A DNA stretch of 64,000 bases from Stictocephala bisonia (taxonomy: Eukaryota; Arthropoda; Insecta; Hemiptera; Membracidae). The notes beneath the pieces are model-generated. The model worked only from the letters and a program-made list of their open reading frames with translations, made no database searches and was not told the DNA's origin. Positions 1-12,380 of this stretch are shown piece after piece. The DNA lies in NCBI GenBank assembly GCA_035578905.1, contig JAQJVL010001180.1:124001-188000 (forward strand), read 5' to 3'. How positions within the stretch are numbered: position 1 is the stretch's first letter; every line of letters starts with the position of its first letter. Made by a program: the position numbers and the translations under genes.

Positions 1-330
1 TTTGAGAATGTTAAAGGTTGTGTAATGATAGAGAATTTATAAAAAATAAAAGAAGGATTAAGGATTGAAATAGGGTATAGAAATTTAAAGAAGGTTTAAT
101 GGAATGAAACAGGATTCTAGCAATTAAAGAAAGATTAAAGGGATTGATAACAGGTTATGGAATTTAAAGACGGCTAAAGATATGAAAAAGGATTTTAGAA
201 TTTAAAAATGGTAATGGATTGATAATAGGTTACAGCATTAAAAGAAGGGTTAAGGGATTGATAACAGGTTATGGAATTTAAAGATGGCTTAAAGGGATGA
301 GGATTTATTTGAGGGATTTAGTAGGGTGTT
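1..330. repeat. Diverged A-rich tandem repeat array
   Basis: The block repeats a loose unit built from 'aaagaagg-ttaagggattg' followed by 'ataacaggttatggaattt'. Near-identical stretches sit at about 135-165 and 248-285, with more diverged ones between. It has no open reading frame of note. It looks like an old minisatellite continuing from outside the window. Confidence 0.6.
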
Positions 331-1432
331 GATAAAATAAATGATTGATGAATTGTTGAGTTAATGAATGATAATTCCTCTAAGAAGTAATGAACTATAT
401 GAGAAGTGATTGTAATTAGTAGTCAGATGATTCTGATAATGATGTTAAAAAAATGATAATTGTAAACAAGTGAAGGATTAATCAGTTTTTGAATAATGAA
501 GTAATGATTGTTGATTTGTATTTTATTGATATTGACACATAACCTATGTATTGTATTTGATAATTTCATGCTAAAAATCATTGATGGTAATTGGAAACTT
601 GTATAATTTTAAATGATATATAGTAGTTAATTGATGATATGGAATTTATAAAGTACTACTTTTGACTTATGAATTTTGATTTGTAGATTATTGTTTTTGA
701 TTCATGAATACATGTAGACGAATGAATGTTTCATTGTTAATTTATAATTGTTGAATCTAACTAACGATTTAAATAATTTGTCAATAAATACTGATTATTT
801 AATATTTAAAAGGGAATTATAATTTAGTGAGTTATTAATTTTAACAAATATTTGCATTTAATTTAAGGATGTATCGACATTTAAGGTATGAATTTCAAGG
901 TGTAATGTATAGTTTTTGTTTGACAAATTCTAATTTATGATTGATAAAGTTTTTAAGTAACAACTTGTAATGATCAAAAGTATTATAAAATTTTTGTTAA
1001 CAATTATGTATAATGTAATACTGTTAAAATTTTAATTTATAAATTGTTGAATTGTTAATTAACAATTTTGATTTGTTGAATTATTGTCAGATGACTGTAA
1101 ATTTTAAATAATTGACTTTTGATTGATAACTTTGCAACTTGTTAAATAGTAATGCACTGATTTGCATATATGATGTAAATAATTTTGTTGAATAAGATTG
1201 TTCATTTTAAACTTAATTTCTTACATGAAATTTAATATGTAATTTGATATTGAACTATATGTTAGTTGATAGTTTCATGTCATTCTATGTTAGTTGATAG
1301 TCTCATGTCATTCTAGATATAGTAAACGTAAAACTGAAACTTATCTGAAGAACAATCGACAATTTGGCAAACCGTGTTTAAAATCAAGATTTTTTGACTC
1401 GTGTTACTCACACATCGCAAAAAATCGGGGGG
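331..1432. other. AT-rich stretch without a gene
   Basis: No coding potential is visible on either strand. The only structure is a 28-bp direct duplication at 1259-1286 and 1287-1314 with one mismatch. A purine-rich tract at 1416-1435 ends in six G residues and looks like the polypurine tract before a 3' LTR. Confidence 0.5.
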
Positions 1433-1435
1433 TAC

Positions 1436-2540
1436 TGTAACAGGTCCACCAAATTGACAGGTAAATTAATTAAAATAAATAAATAATAAAATTATTGTAT
1501 ATAAGGAAAAGGATATATTTAATTTGAAGAAATAAGGATGGTCAAAATTATGTTAGAGAATTGTCGTGAGAAAGACGCCAGATGTTTAGACGTGGAGACA
1601 GAAATAAGTCCCCTCAAACAAAAACCTTTGTTCGAAACAGGATGGGTGGGCCTGTTCTAAGAATTACAATCGCAAACATGTGTCGACTGGCCTGGGTGGC
1701 ACCAGATCACAATAACATTCCTGGTTGCAGTCGAAAACGAAACCGATCCACTAAGAAAACGGAAAATGGTGTTCATACGGAACTGAAACTGACAACTCCC
1801 GCCAAATTACCCCCACTTCGGGACACAAATAGAAAATACGTATAAACTACGTTTAAGTCACAACGAATCATGACACGAGTTTTGACAGAAACCAATCAGA
1901 ACGGAACATATAGTTCCAAAAATGCCCGTAGAAAGCAGCACAATACGGGGAGAACAGTACACTATATGGGTTTGCTACCTCGTGGCAAAACCGGAAGGAC
2001 CGATAGTCTTGAACCCAGATAGGAATAATGCCGGAAGAATGAGTAGGGGTAAAAAGATTGAGTCCCTTGAGGGAGAGACGCTTCTCACTCAGTCCATCTT
2101 AGAAGAGAAGACCAACAACAGGTGTCGGGTTTTCGGCCCCTAGAGACCGCGTGGGCACTTTGTACTAATAAAGTCATATTTAGTAATGTTTTTAAATATA
2201 TTAACAAAAGTTTAAACCAAAAGTCTTTAAATTGTGCGTGTTAACCAAGTAATTATGTAATTTGAACGAATACTCGCGCTACAGCAAATAATTTGGACTC
2301 AACTACAAATTTATCCAGATAAGTTTCAATGTATAGTTAACTTAAGAAATTTAGGTTAATATAATTTCCTAAAATGAAGTAGGTTAAAATCTTTGAATTA
2401 CTATTGTTAGATTTTGAGTGAAATGAGTAAAGATTTTAAATTTTAATAACATGTAACAATAAACTACTTTGTAAAAAATCAATTATTTTGTTTCATTATA
2501 CTACGTCATCTCACCGATTTACCGTATATCGACCCTGAGA
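1436..2540 (+). mobile_element. Possible solo or 3' LTR of a gypsy-like element
   Basis: A polypurine-like tract ending in six Gs (to about 1432) is followed directly by TGTAACAGG, the kind of junction seen at the start of insect gypsy 3' LTRs. The next 700 bp are clearly more GC-rich than the surroundings, and an AATAAA signal lies near 2166, as expected in an LTR. I could not find a matching right end, a target-site duplication or a second LTR, and no pol domain lies immediately upstream. The right boundary is a guess. The 87-codon and 73-codon frames inside it resemble no protein I know and I treat them as chance. Confidence 0.35.
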
Positions 2541-3006
2541 TTATAAAAAAAAAAAAAGAGAATCATGCTCTAAATTAAATTAAATTAAAATAAATCAAAG
2601 TTTAGTCACTTTTATCTTTAAATAATAAAAGAAAAATATATCAATGTGATGCAATAACCTCATCAAGGTAGCACACTATAGATTTTTAATCAAATTAGTT
2701 GATCAATTGTTGAAATATAAGAATTCAACTTCAATTAATTCTACTGGATTAATTGAAAATATTAAATAAAGGTAACCACTATAAAAGCGAAAGGTTACAA
2801 GGGTAAAATAAAACACAAGGTAGCATACAGTATAAAATTATAAAACTGTTTATTCTTAAAAACTAAATTAGATGTAAATATAATATTTTGCGAAATACAA
2901 GTATTCGATTGAACTTCGAGTTTCGGCAGCTTCAAGCCGAGTTCGAGTAGTAAAATACTATAGCAAATACTCGAAATTTCGAGTACTAAATTGACGCCAT
3001 ACAAAC
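2541..3006. other. AT-rich stretch, nothing recognised
   Basis: There is a short A-run at 2545-2557 and scattered AT-rich sequence. I see no coding or repeat structure. Confidence 0.4.
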
Positions 3007-3017
3007 ATCTTAGTATT

Positions 3018-3624
3018 TTACGTTAGGTTAAAGGGCACTAGGCCAGGAATTAGTATATTGGAGAGAGGACATCAGCAAACTTACCTTAGAAGACAAGTTC
3101 ACTAATACCAGAGTAGTAGTAACATACCCATAAGAAACATATAATCACACAAATTTTTAGTGCCACTGGCACTTTCTTCAGGTGAGTAGAAAGAGAGACT
3201 GACATGGCTTCCACTATTGCTGGGTAGGTGGCAGTTGGTGGGGGGTGTTAAGTGGTGGGGGTTGTACATCCATAGAGCAACGCTCAGGTATTGATGCAGT
3301 TTTTTCATTTGACCTGCAGTTTATTTCAGGTATACCAACCTGAAAAAATTGCATCAATACCTGAGCGTTGCTCTATGCATGTACAACCCCCACCACAGCC
3401 ACCTACCCAGCAATAGTGGAAGCCATGCATGTCAGTCAGTCTCTTCCTCCCTCCCTCCCCCCTCTCTCTCCCCTCCCTCCTAATTCACCAGAAGAAAGTG
3501 CCAGTAGTTTAGAATATTTGTGTGATTATGTGTTTATTTTGTGTATGTTACTACTACTCTGTGTTTGTGAACTTGTCTTCTAAGGTAAGTTTCCTGATGT
3601 CCTATATCTCCAATATACTAATAT
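3018..3624. mobile_element. Foldback (hairpin) element
   Basis: The segment is a large imperfect palindrome. The left arm (about 3047-3300) is the inverted complement of the right arm (about 3340-3620), including the shared piece 'cttgtcttctaaggtaagtt', the CAGCAATAGTGGAAGCCATG block and the GCATCAATACCTGAGCG block. The centre is near 3320. An 11-bp direct repeat ATCTTAGTATT flanks it at 3007-3017 and 3625-3635 and is the probable target-site duplication. There is no coding capacity, so this is a non-autonomous foldback or MITE. A partial relative lies at 7670-7815. Confidence 0.75.
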
Positions 3625-3635
3625 ATCTTAGTATT

Positions 3636-6046
3636 AAACTTTCATTTTATCATCAGTAAACTTTTAATATACAAACTTAATAAATACATGTACAGTACAC
3701 CCCTACCCACATCATATTTGAACTGGCAATTTACCTTTTTAAATTTTTCTAAAACCTGAAAAAAAGGCAATTTTAAGTCTTTGCTTCTATATTAGTTTAT
3801 TACTTCACGACATTTATTTCAATTCAGAATTTAAAAAGAAGAATCTTCTAATTTGTATTCATTTTTCATAAATATAAGCTGTAATATAACAGTCAATGAA
3901 TGCAAATATTTTAGACTCTTGAGTTTAAAGAGAATGCTCTAAAATGTGTTGATGAAGTACCTGATATAAGTATTATTCCGATGACTAGGACATCGGATTC
4001 TCCATCTCTGTCACTCTACAGAATGGAGAATATTAAAAGAACAGCTACTTAATACTTACTGTATGCAAGCTCTTGGCCCTACTGACTTCTTATCTAATAT
4101 GCTTTTTTTTTGTACCTGGTTTCTTTAGAAATCTAAGAAAAGTCAACAATTTTTATCTTTAAAAAAAGGTCATACGGAAAATGCCTTTTCCACATATAGT
4201 ATTGAGAACTTACTTAATATCAATAATTGGTCTTATAAAAACCAATGTATTTTAACATAGACTTTAACAGTTACTTCAGCTCATTTGTTTTGTTATTTAA
4301 CAGCTTGAATTTACCAACAACGGATGCAAATTTTCTTGTATTAAAATGTTGTATTAAAATTAAAAATTTCATAGTGTAATAAACTAGTGCCTATTTAGAG
4401 TCTTCAACCATTATTATTATTATTTTTTATTTCAATGTTAAGAAAACTAAAAATCCAAAAAAAGTATAAAACATTGGATAGGGAATTTATTCTTAGCAAT
4501 TAGAAAAATTTACAGTTTTTCTTAGATATTTCTTGATTTTTATTTTGTACAGAGTGTTCATAAAAAAAACCCTTCAAGACTTCACGATACAGTTAAATAC
4601 ACAAAAACAAAGAAAAAACCCTATAAACATATGTACTAAACGCTTAGTTTTCCGTCTGTCTGTCTTAATTCGTTTTTTACATGATTTATCATATCTTAAT
4701 AACCCTCAAGATATTTTCTTTTAACCCGGTACATGAATAAGGAATAATAAGACCTAATTCAGTAGAGAGTATAAAGTTCCTACTTTGTACCATTTCAAAA
4801 TGGTGGCTATTTTTAGTTTTCAAAGCTTAACATCTTGCAAAGTATAAATATTTAAAAAAAACTATAAAATACAAACAATTGCAAAATTTCATTTCCTAGA
4901 AGATGGTACAAAGATTGTTTAGTATGGATCATTAATAACTGAATAATAAGCACTGTATTATCTCTATTCAAATATCAATACTAGCTCTATTTATGTAGTT
5001 CAAGGAATGTATCTCTAAGCCAAATATTTTAAAAATATACTATTACTAATTGATAGAGACTGAACATGTGTTTAATGCAATTTTATATCCAATTCATAAG
5101 CAAATACATGAATTTGTAGTAATTTGAAAAGTCCTAGTTGATGTTAAGGATCAGTGAGAGTGTGCTTGGTAAAGGATATTTGTTCCTCCAAGAAATGTTT
5201 AGGCGGAAAAGATTTGTATCGAACCCTCTTTGTCAACAGCACATTTATTATCTTTTTTCAAAACCACAGTTATAAACATTTAGCTTAGAGATTAGTTGAG
5301 TCTGGATATTGCTATGAAGCTTAAGAGTCAACAAAACAGTGCATGGTCCAGGTTTAGTGGTCATATGAGAGGAAAGAGCATTTTAATGGGTGTAGATTCC
5401 TTTAGGCCAATTCATTATATTAGAGTAGGTTTTGTGGGTCTTTTCAGTTGGATGATTGCAATTTTTAAGTGCACAAAAATTCATTCTTGGTTTAAGTGAA
5501 TAAAGGTTTTTACCAACTCCAATCCAATAATGAAAAAGTTAGAATAACAGAATAAATATTAAATAAATAATATAATTGACATAAAATATATCAAAATAAC
5601 TTGTTACATGAACAGCTGTGAAAACAAATTTACAAATTTAAGAAAGGGGAGGTATAATTACATGTTTTGAAAAATAAATCTTATCTTGCAATGACAGACA
5701 AAGTATTTGAAGAAAAAATATAAACATTATAAATGATTTCTTATGACCTAAGACGAATAAACATTATCTTCTTAAAAATATATATATATATATATATATA
5801 AAATAAAGCTGATGGAAGATAAATTATGATACTTTTGGAACAAAATTTTAATGTAACCAGTTAGTTACAATATTAATTAGGTTTGTAACACAAACAACTT
5901 TCAGAAGTGATGTCAGATACAATTCTGAAGAAAACTATGGCATTGTAATTAGTAATTTCTGGTATTGATAAAATAAGGTGAGTTCTTTTATGGATCTGGC
6001 AGGCAAATATAACTTTTGTAATATTTTAACTAAATAATAAACTTAC
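3636..6046. other. Non-coding interval 3' of eIF3a exon 7
   Basis: This is read as the intron after exon 7. I searched the minus strand for the next eIF3a exon (expected to begin VRF) and did not find it. Contents: AT-rich sequence, a purely alternating TA run at about 5778-5801, and an unplaced 67-codon plus-strand frame (5296-5499) with no homology I recognise. The sequence near 4550 ('acagagtgttcataaaaaa') resembles a Tc1/mariner-type terminus, but no partner end was found. Confidence 0.45.
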
Positions 6047-6218
6047 AATATCCTTGAGAAGAGATGCACGAGTAGGAGGCTGCGACAAAGTAAGTAGAAC
6101 TGCCAACCTCTGTGCTTTCTCTAAGGGACTCTTGTCTGTCTCAATGAAACGATCAAACTCTGGATGAGCAGATGGGAGGGGAATGGATAGAGTAGCTAGC
6201 AACACTCGACAGGCCATT
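6047..6218 (-). CDS. eIF3a: eIF3a coding exon (seventh), internal
   Basis: The exon encodes the last base of an Arg codon and then 57 residues beginning MACRVLLATLSIPLP and ending ASLLKDI. This aligns with the human eIF3A block ending 'RVLLATLSIP...PPTRIGLINDMVRF'. It starts after an AG acceptor (6219-6220) and stops at a GTAAGT donor (6041-6046). It ends in phase 0, so the next exon should begin with VRF; that exon is not in the window or was not found. The PCI-type helical repeats of eIF3a continue in this part of the protein. Confidence 0.95.
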
Positions 6219-6429
6219 CTATGAACATATAAATCAGAAAACTTTATTCGTGAACATCAGGTACACAATAATTATCAACATGCAAACTAAAATCAAAACA
6301 TAGGAGAAATATTATCTATACATTTATGTTATTGGAAGTTATTGGTACAGGTAACAAATTGATCAATGTTATAAATAGATTCATTTAGAAGCTATGTCTT
6401 TAGTTTTCCCTTCAATTTCTGGGTTTGTT

Positions 6430-7420
6430 ATCCTTCATTGTAGGTAGAATTAGGTTATGTAGCTTTGAACAAGATGGTTTCTTGGAAAATAAAGTTGTTC
6501 TGAGAACAGGTCAACTAAAGACTTGGGCATGTCTAGTTTGAAGACTATGTAGGTTTTGATTTTTAGGTTTTCTCTGCTTAGAAGCATGTACAATGACCTA
6601 AATTATGTATATAGCCAGTATTTTAAATTGTTTGACAGTTGTCTACAATTATCTTGTGCTTGAAGGCCAGCCATGATTCTGAGAGCCTACTTTTTAATAT
6701 AAGTATTGTTTGTATTTCTTAATCGAAGAACCGCCACACAAGATTACTCGATATATGACTCAAGAGTGCATGGTAAGTCACCTTAGAAACTAACTCTGTC
6801 TACTATTGCTTTCCTCCTCAGTACATACAAAGTACTATTAAGTTTTGAACACAAGGCGTCAACATGCTTTCCCATATAAGTCTGTCATCAAAACCACCCC
6901 CAGATGTTTAGTTTCGTCAAAATTCAGAATGTTGGGTGAAATATGAACCTTGACCTTACGTTTTACAAAAGTTACCTGTGATGTATTTCTTTCACTGAAA
7001 ACCAGATCCATTCAATTTATAGTAGTCCTGTGCCATATTAATAGATATAGATGTTCCTATTTTTAAAGCCTTAGATGACTTATCATTATTCATTTAAAAC
7101 AGTGATGCGTCAGCAAACATTATAGCTTGACTGTAGGGTTCCATGAAACTAGGGAGATCACATGTGAACAGTACAAACAAGATAGGTCCCAACACCGAAC
7201 CAGGAGAACTCCTTTATTTACAATATGCGGAGCTGATCTAACATTGTACTGTCAATAGTTTGCTCTGTTCGCCAAGGTATTCTCCAAACCACTGAAGAAA
7301 AGTTCCAAAAGGTAGTAAAATCCCCAAGTTGTCCAGCTTTTCAAAATCAAACTATAACATGCCTTATTTAGATATAAAACACTGCCACAATTATTAGGGA
7401 TTTTCAAAACATATCTGGGC
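6430..7420 (-). pseudogene. Decayed non-LTR retrotransposon RT fragment
   Basis: Read on the minus strand, broken frames give reverse transcriptase signatures: a segment like GPILFVLFTCDLPSF followed by FADASL, the decayed form of the palm F/YADD motif. Upstream there is a thumb-like TTFWNFSS...VVWRIPWR segment. Stops and frameshifts are frequent. It lies in the sense orientation within the intron between exons 6 and 7. A CR1/L2-like LINE is most likely; the clade cannot be fixed. Confidence 0.65.
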
Positions 7421-7669
7421 TTGTAATATGCATCATATACTAGGTAGATGAAATGATTATTAACAAATTTCTTTCTAATCCAATTAGAGGCACCAAATTG
7501 TGTAATACAAATCTAGACAGTTTTGTCAACAAGATTCCAGGCTTTTTCATGATTTTAGGGCTTCTTATCAAAATGCAGGCTTATTTAGGGAGTTCCATTA
7601 CAACCATGGACAATATACACCCTGTTACATCAAATGATTAATCATTAAAAAAATTAGGTTATGTTAAAG

Positions 7670-7815
7670 GGGGCAATAGGCCAGAAATTGGTATATTAAG
7701 AGAGAAAAGACATCAGCAAACTTACCTAAGAAGACAAGTACTCCAACACCTTACAGTAGTACACAAATGTGTCTATTCTCCTGAAATTTGTGCCTCTGGC
7801 ACTGAAATTTGTGAA
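7670..7815. mobile_element. Partial copy of the 3.0-kb foldback element
   Basis: The string 'aggccagaaattggtatatt' and the following 'gacatcagcaaacttacct(t)agaagacaagt' match the left arm of the foldback element at 3018-3624. The match then continues to a shortened, diverged GTGCC(A/T)CTGGCACT piece. Only one arm is present. Confidence 0.65.
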
Positions 7816-8188
7816 CAATCTGTAATGAGTTGTAACAAGTTATAACTATCTTTATACATATTTTTGGCCAATGCAAGAACAGAGTAAAAATTTAATAAAC
7901 ACCTTTTATCAGGAGTTGTGTCAAACAAGTAAACATCTTTTCCAAAACAACACTAATTAGTGACCAAAATATTTTACTCAACTGGAGAGCTAATGGAAAG
8001 CAACTGAGAAATCTATCTTATTAACTTTTTTTCTAAATTTCTCTCAAATGCTGGTGACAAGTGAATGTAGCATGTCAGTTTAGTATGCATGTATGGGAGC
8101 ATAGCAGATGGAGGAATTTAGAACTAAACATGATACATTTCTTATTTTTGACACATAATAAAGATTTAAATAAATAAAAGCAACAAAC

Positions 8189-8397
8189 CTCTGTAATTCT
8201 TCTGGAGTCATGTTCTTTTTCATGTCTTTGCTAAGTTGGAAGAGCTTGAAGAGTGCAGCTGCATGAAACAGATAGTAGCCAGCCTTCCAAAACACCATAG
8301 CTAGCTTGTGGTAATAGTTGGCCATAGTCTTTGGCACTGGTGACTTTTTGGAGAGGTTCATCAGACCATGAATGTCCTCTGTGGCTTTGTAGGCTTC
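8189..8397 (-). CDS. eIF3a: eIF3a coding exon (sixth), internal
   Basis: It encodes 69 residues beginning EAYKATEDIHGL and ending MTPEELQ, plus two bases of an Arg codon completed by exon 7. It matches the family block '[22 protein letters not shown]...MANYYNKV...VFWKSGNALFHA'. The acceptor AG is at 8398-8399 and the donor GTTTGT at 8183-8188 (a slightly weak +3 T). Residues such as MANYY, VFWK and LFHA are kept, so it appears functional. Confidence 0.95.
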
Positions 8398-10495
8398 CTA
8401 TAGAATAGTCATTGCCACATTGAATTAGACAAGCACAATATTTTTATTAATACAAGGTCTACCTTTAAAACCCCTTGCACTCTTAAAAAATTTGTTTTTT
8501 CTGTCTATCGGCTCTTGTACCCAATGTTACTGGCCATCTGTAATTTCCTTTACAGCTCTTGTAAGAAACTGCAGTCATGCTCTTCAACTCTCATATCCAG
8601 TATAGAGGCTATATGCCATTTTCCTTGAACCCTCTCATATCCTGTATAATTGGAAAGTGTTATGTATGTTATAAGCACATATTAAAGAAATAAAATTATA
8701 AAAAATATTCGTTTTGTGGGGGGTCATATTTAGTATAGAAAATCAGTGTTTTCTACCTTGAAATAATTGTAAATATTTTGTTATTGCAAAAAATAAATCT
8801 TTCATATCTGAGGAACAAAAATTGTAAAATTTCAAACATAACACACAATTTATATATATAAATATTTGATTACTTTGGACTGTATATATCATATAAGTAT
8901 ATGTCATTGGCCACTCAAATCATTTTTCAAATACAAAAAATAACGAAAATTACATTTTTTTTAAATGTATAAGTGGAAAATGTATTTTAAACAAATTTTG
9001 CGAAAAAAGTACTAAGTACAAATGTATGTAAAAAATATAAAAACATTTTTTGGATTTTTTATTACATGTATTATTGTAAAGCACATTCTTCCAAGTAAGG
9101 AGATATATGATTTATTGGGTTTATGTACATTCATTCAATTATATTAATAATTATTCTAGTGCCCTAAAAGGGCACGTAGTGACCTCAATACGAAAAATCT
9201 ATTTGTAAAAGGTTTGGGGAAAATTCTGTTATAACATTTTTCTTTGGGATACAGGGGTGCAAGTTACAGTTTTACAAGGCACACAACATTCCCTGTGGAG
9301 CATCTTGCAAGATCTCTAAGAGGCAGTCTCTGTCAAATTCCTCTGATTTCAGCGCTTGCGCCTAGCTGCCGGCGGGAGATTTGAACTTGCACTTGTGTAC
9401 TGCGTTCTTATTTTGTTCCTAAAAGGGCGCTGATCCCGGATCTAGGGTTAAGTATTTCATTTAACATTTTTTAGTTTTTATCCAAGTTTATTTTTTACCC
9501 AATTGTCAAGGTGCATTTTTTTTGTTAACTCTTGACTTTTGTTACAAGCTATTCAAGGATTTCTTGTGACATTTTCAAATTTGTATTTAAGATTTTATCT
9601 TATTTACATAATTTTTATAGATATTAACAATAAACAACTTTTACAAAACCAGCTTCTTTAAAAAAATAAAAATACTATCCTTTAGTAAGAGTTTACTTAA
9701 AAATAATAATACTAAACAACTTTCTAGCACAATGAATTTTAATTGCAATAAAATAAACAAACCAAATAATGAGTAAATGTAAAAATAATGTTTGGAGTAG
9801 TTTTAAATAGCTACCATGTTAAGGAATGTTAAGGAAGTACCATTTAAATAGCTGGACCTTTAAATGTCCATTGAAACAGTTTTACAAATGTAATATTAAA
9901 CAAACACCAGAGGGCAATGTGCAAATCAGGTGATCTCATAGCAGAGATGTAGAGGAAACTAGGGTTAGCCAGTAATGCTGGATAAGAGAGCTGACGGAAA
10001 GGTAGCTGACACTTTTAACCAGAGTGGTACAGGAAAACACCATATAGCCCAGCCAATAAAAAGGGCAAAAACGAAGCAATGGCACAAGAAATTAGTAACA
10101 AGCTGAAATATCCACTAGTCGTTAGTGCCCATTTAGAGGTACAATAAGTCTCCTAAATTCTCCCCAGTGCTTATCTTACTAGCCCCCTTGAAAGCTTTTA
10201 CAATATCACTTGTATCTCCGTTACCATAATCAATATTTTTTTTGTTTTTTTCCTCATATTACATTCTACAAATAAGGTTATATAATACTTTTGGCTAATA
10301 TTAACAGTTTATTAAATATTTTGGAAAGTTTAGAAATGTTAAATTTGCTTTCAAACATTTTATTTGATACAAACGTTGTCCTCTACAATTCGATAAAATA
10401 GTTTGAATAAAAGTTAAAGCTTAACTCTTAAGCTTTATTTTGGATGTGGATCATTCTAAACCTATGTTAACAGGAACATTTGGAAAAGCACATAA
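8398..10495. other. Intron sequence between exons 6 and 5 (right part)
   Basis: Mostly AT-rich with no gene seen. A GC-richer patch at 9290-9450 contains CCTAAAAGGGC twice (near 9172 and 9419), the first as part of a palindrome GTGCCCTAAAAGGGCAC. I could not assign it to a family. Confidence 0.4.
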
Positions 10496-10712
10496 AACAT
10501 CAGTACCACACTACAAGTATGGGTGGGCGGGTGGATCAATACCACTGTACGTGTTTGGGTGGGCGGGTGGGTCAAAACCACTGTACGTGTATGGGTGGGC
10601 GGGTGGGACATAACTACTGTACTTGTATGGGTGGGTCGGTGGATGGGTGGACCAATGTAATAGTACGTGTATGGGCGGGTCCGTGGGTCAATATAATCGT
10701 TCGGTACGTCCT
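10496..10712 (+). repeat. G-rich 36-bp minisatellite, locus 1
   Basis: Five to six units of a 36-bp motif built on GGGTGGGCGGGTGG followed by 'gtcaataccactgtacgtgt'. Clean units start at 10521, 10557 and 10593; later units are diverged. A second array of the same motif lies 45 kb away at 55,684-55,797. The 85-codon frame across it is an artefact of the repeat. Confidence 0.9.
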
Positions 10713-10739
10713 CAGGAACAAAGAAAAAAACAATTGAAG

Positions 10740-11480
10740 GTTATCAACTTTTATCAAAATGTTCTATAGTATGCGTATCCCATAAAACATAGTACTGTCT
10801 TCAGACTTTTTTAATAGTAAAAAAACGATTAAGTAACTTACGTTACTAATTGGTATACTATATAGTATTGCTGAAAAAGTATGGTTGAAGCATAAGACGA
10901 AGCACGCCTTAAATCACTCGTCGACACGGCGACGGTTAAATGTAACTGTATTTCCCCACTTTAACAAATGTAAACCACATTACACTTATTAAATAATTGG
11001 AGTAGTCTAATTATTAATGTGTATAAATTCCACTTCTAATGCTATTCAGTGAAGCAATTTTGCTGTCTTACATTTTAAATGTAAATAAAAAAAATGTAAA
11101 AAAATTCTATTTCTAATGCCATTCAGTGAAGCAATGTCCACAATGTTTTGCTATACCAACAACTATATTAATATCTTTTGTTTACACATTATATGTAGCC
11201 AAAATATTATAATTGTTTTCTACAAAAAATTTTAACATTCATTTTAAAACCAGTTTTGTTCAGAATGATTTAGCCCTAACCCTTTTAGAGTCCTCCCATC
11301 ATCCACCACCTATGGACCCAACATGGCCCGGGTATAATATTGTTATTAACTGGTTATATTTCTAACGAATCAGTAATTTGTGACATATCTTATGAGGAGT
11401 TGGTATAAAACCATACAAAAAAATAAATGGACAAAAATTTGGAAACTTAAAATTGTACATAAAATAGTACATGGTTAAGT
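10740..11480. other. Intron sequence, nothing recognised
   Basis: There is a short duplicated phrase 'ttctaatgc(t/c)attcagtgaagcaat' at about 11,034 and 11,108. Otherwise no structure or coding potential was seen. Confidence 0.4.
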
Positions 11481-11539
11481 CTAAAGGCAGTTAAAAAAAC
11501 TAACAACCGGGTTCAAACAAAATACTGTAAACCCTCAAC

Positions 11540-11850
11540 AAATTTAGAATAGAATATTGTGCACTTATGATAGTCCTCGTAAATTAAAGGAATATGTAGC
11601 AGTCGAGTTGGCTTCTAGACCCCCATCCCTATATGATTGTCTCATTACGAAGAGGCACAAAATCCTCACTGATAAAGTTTTGAAAAGTGGTTGAACGAAG
11701 ATCACAATCTTGCAGAAGTTAGATATGTGATTGATGGTAAAAATCTCATTCATAGAGGAAATGTCCAAATGTAACATTTAACTATGGACAATATGTGTCT
11801 GTAGTCCTCGATGGTTCATTCGAATATGAAAAATTAAGAACAATTTAGTG
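11540..11850 (+). pseudogene. Possible transposon ORF remnant, family unknown
   Basis: Plus-strand frames joined across stops read like protein: LKEYVAVELASRPPSLYD, then RYVIDGKNLIHRG, then VSVVLDGSFEYEK. The pattern 'aVELASrPPSLyD...vIDGg.LIHR' is reminiscent of uncharacterised multi-copy insect proteins, but I cannot name the family. Several frameshifts are needed. The overlapping minus-strand 70-codon frame is a shadow. Confidence 0.35.
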
Positions 11851-12380
11851 CAGCTTAAAAAACCTGACATTAATTTTAAAGCAAACACAAAATGTTTATT
11901 TTCAAAGAAAAACTATTCAGGAAACAGAGAAAACAAAATAAACTTATTTTAAAAAGTCACAGGAGATAGGAACAGATGAATTTAGTTTACATTTACAGCT
12001 GAAGATGTTGCTGACGTTTATATAATAAAGATTAGGATTAAAGATCTAGATCAAAGCCCTAAAGTAATTGTTGTTGGTTCTGCTAGTAACTCTTCCTATT
12101 AAAAACAAGAAAAATGACTTCTGTAAACAAAAACGTAGAAAGGACTACCAGATTTAAGTGTTTACAATTAATCAGTTAGGCAAAAAATAGAGGAGCTCTT
12201 CATTTGCACGCAGTTATAGGATGTGATAAGATTTATGTAAAGTGAAAGCAATAAATATTTTGAAATGTCTTATATTCATTTAATTTCTTTCACTCTAAAT
12301 TTGTATCACATTTGCTTATTAATGCACCATGCTAATTAATTAACTATTTGTAAATACCAGTCAGGTAAATTTAGCAATGA
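11851..12380. other. Intron sequence, nothing recognised
   Basis: AT-rich; no ORF or repeat identified. Confidence 0.35.

Noticed and set aside
1582..2143. Two short plus frames in the LTR-like segment
   Set aside because: No resemblance to gag, pol or env; higher GC of the segment explains the open frames.
5296..5499. 67-codon plus frame as a host exon
   Set aside because: No splice sites in phase, no family resemblance, and opposite strand to eIF3a.
8456..9452. piggyBac-like MITE bounded by TTAA and CCC
   Set aside because: Possible TTAA sites with C-rich neighbours at both ends, but the ends do not form a convincing inverted repeat.
10480..10737. 85-codon frame of CMGGRVG repeats
   Set aside because: Translation of the minisatellite; the second array does not keep an equivalent frame with a start.
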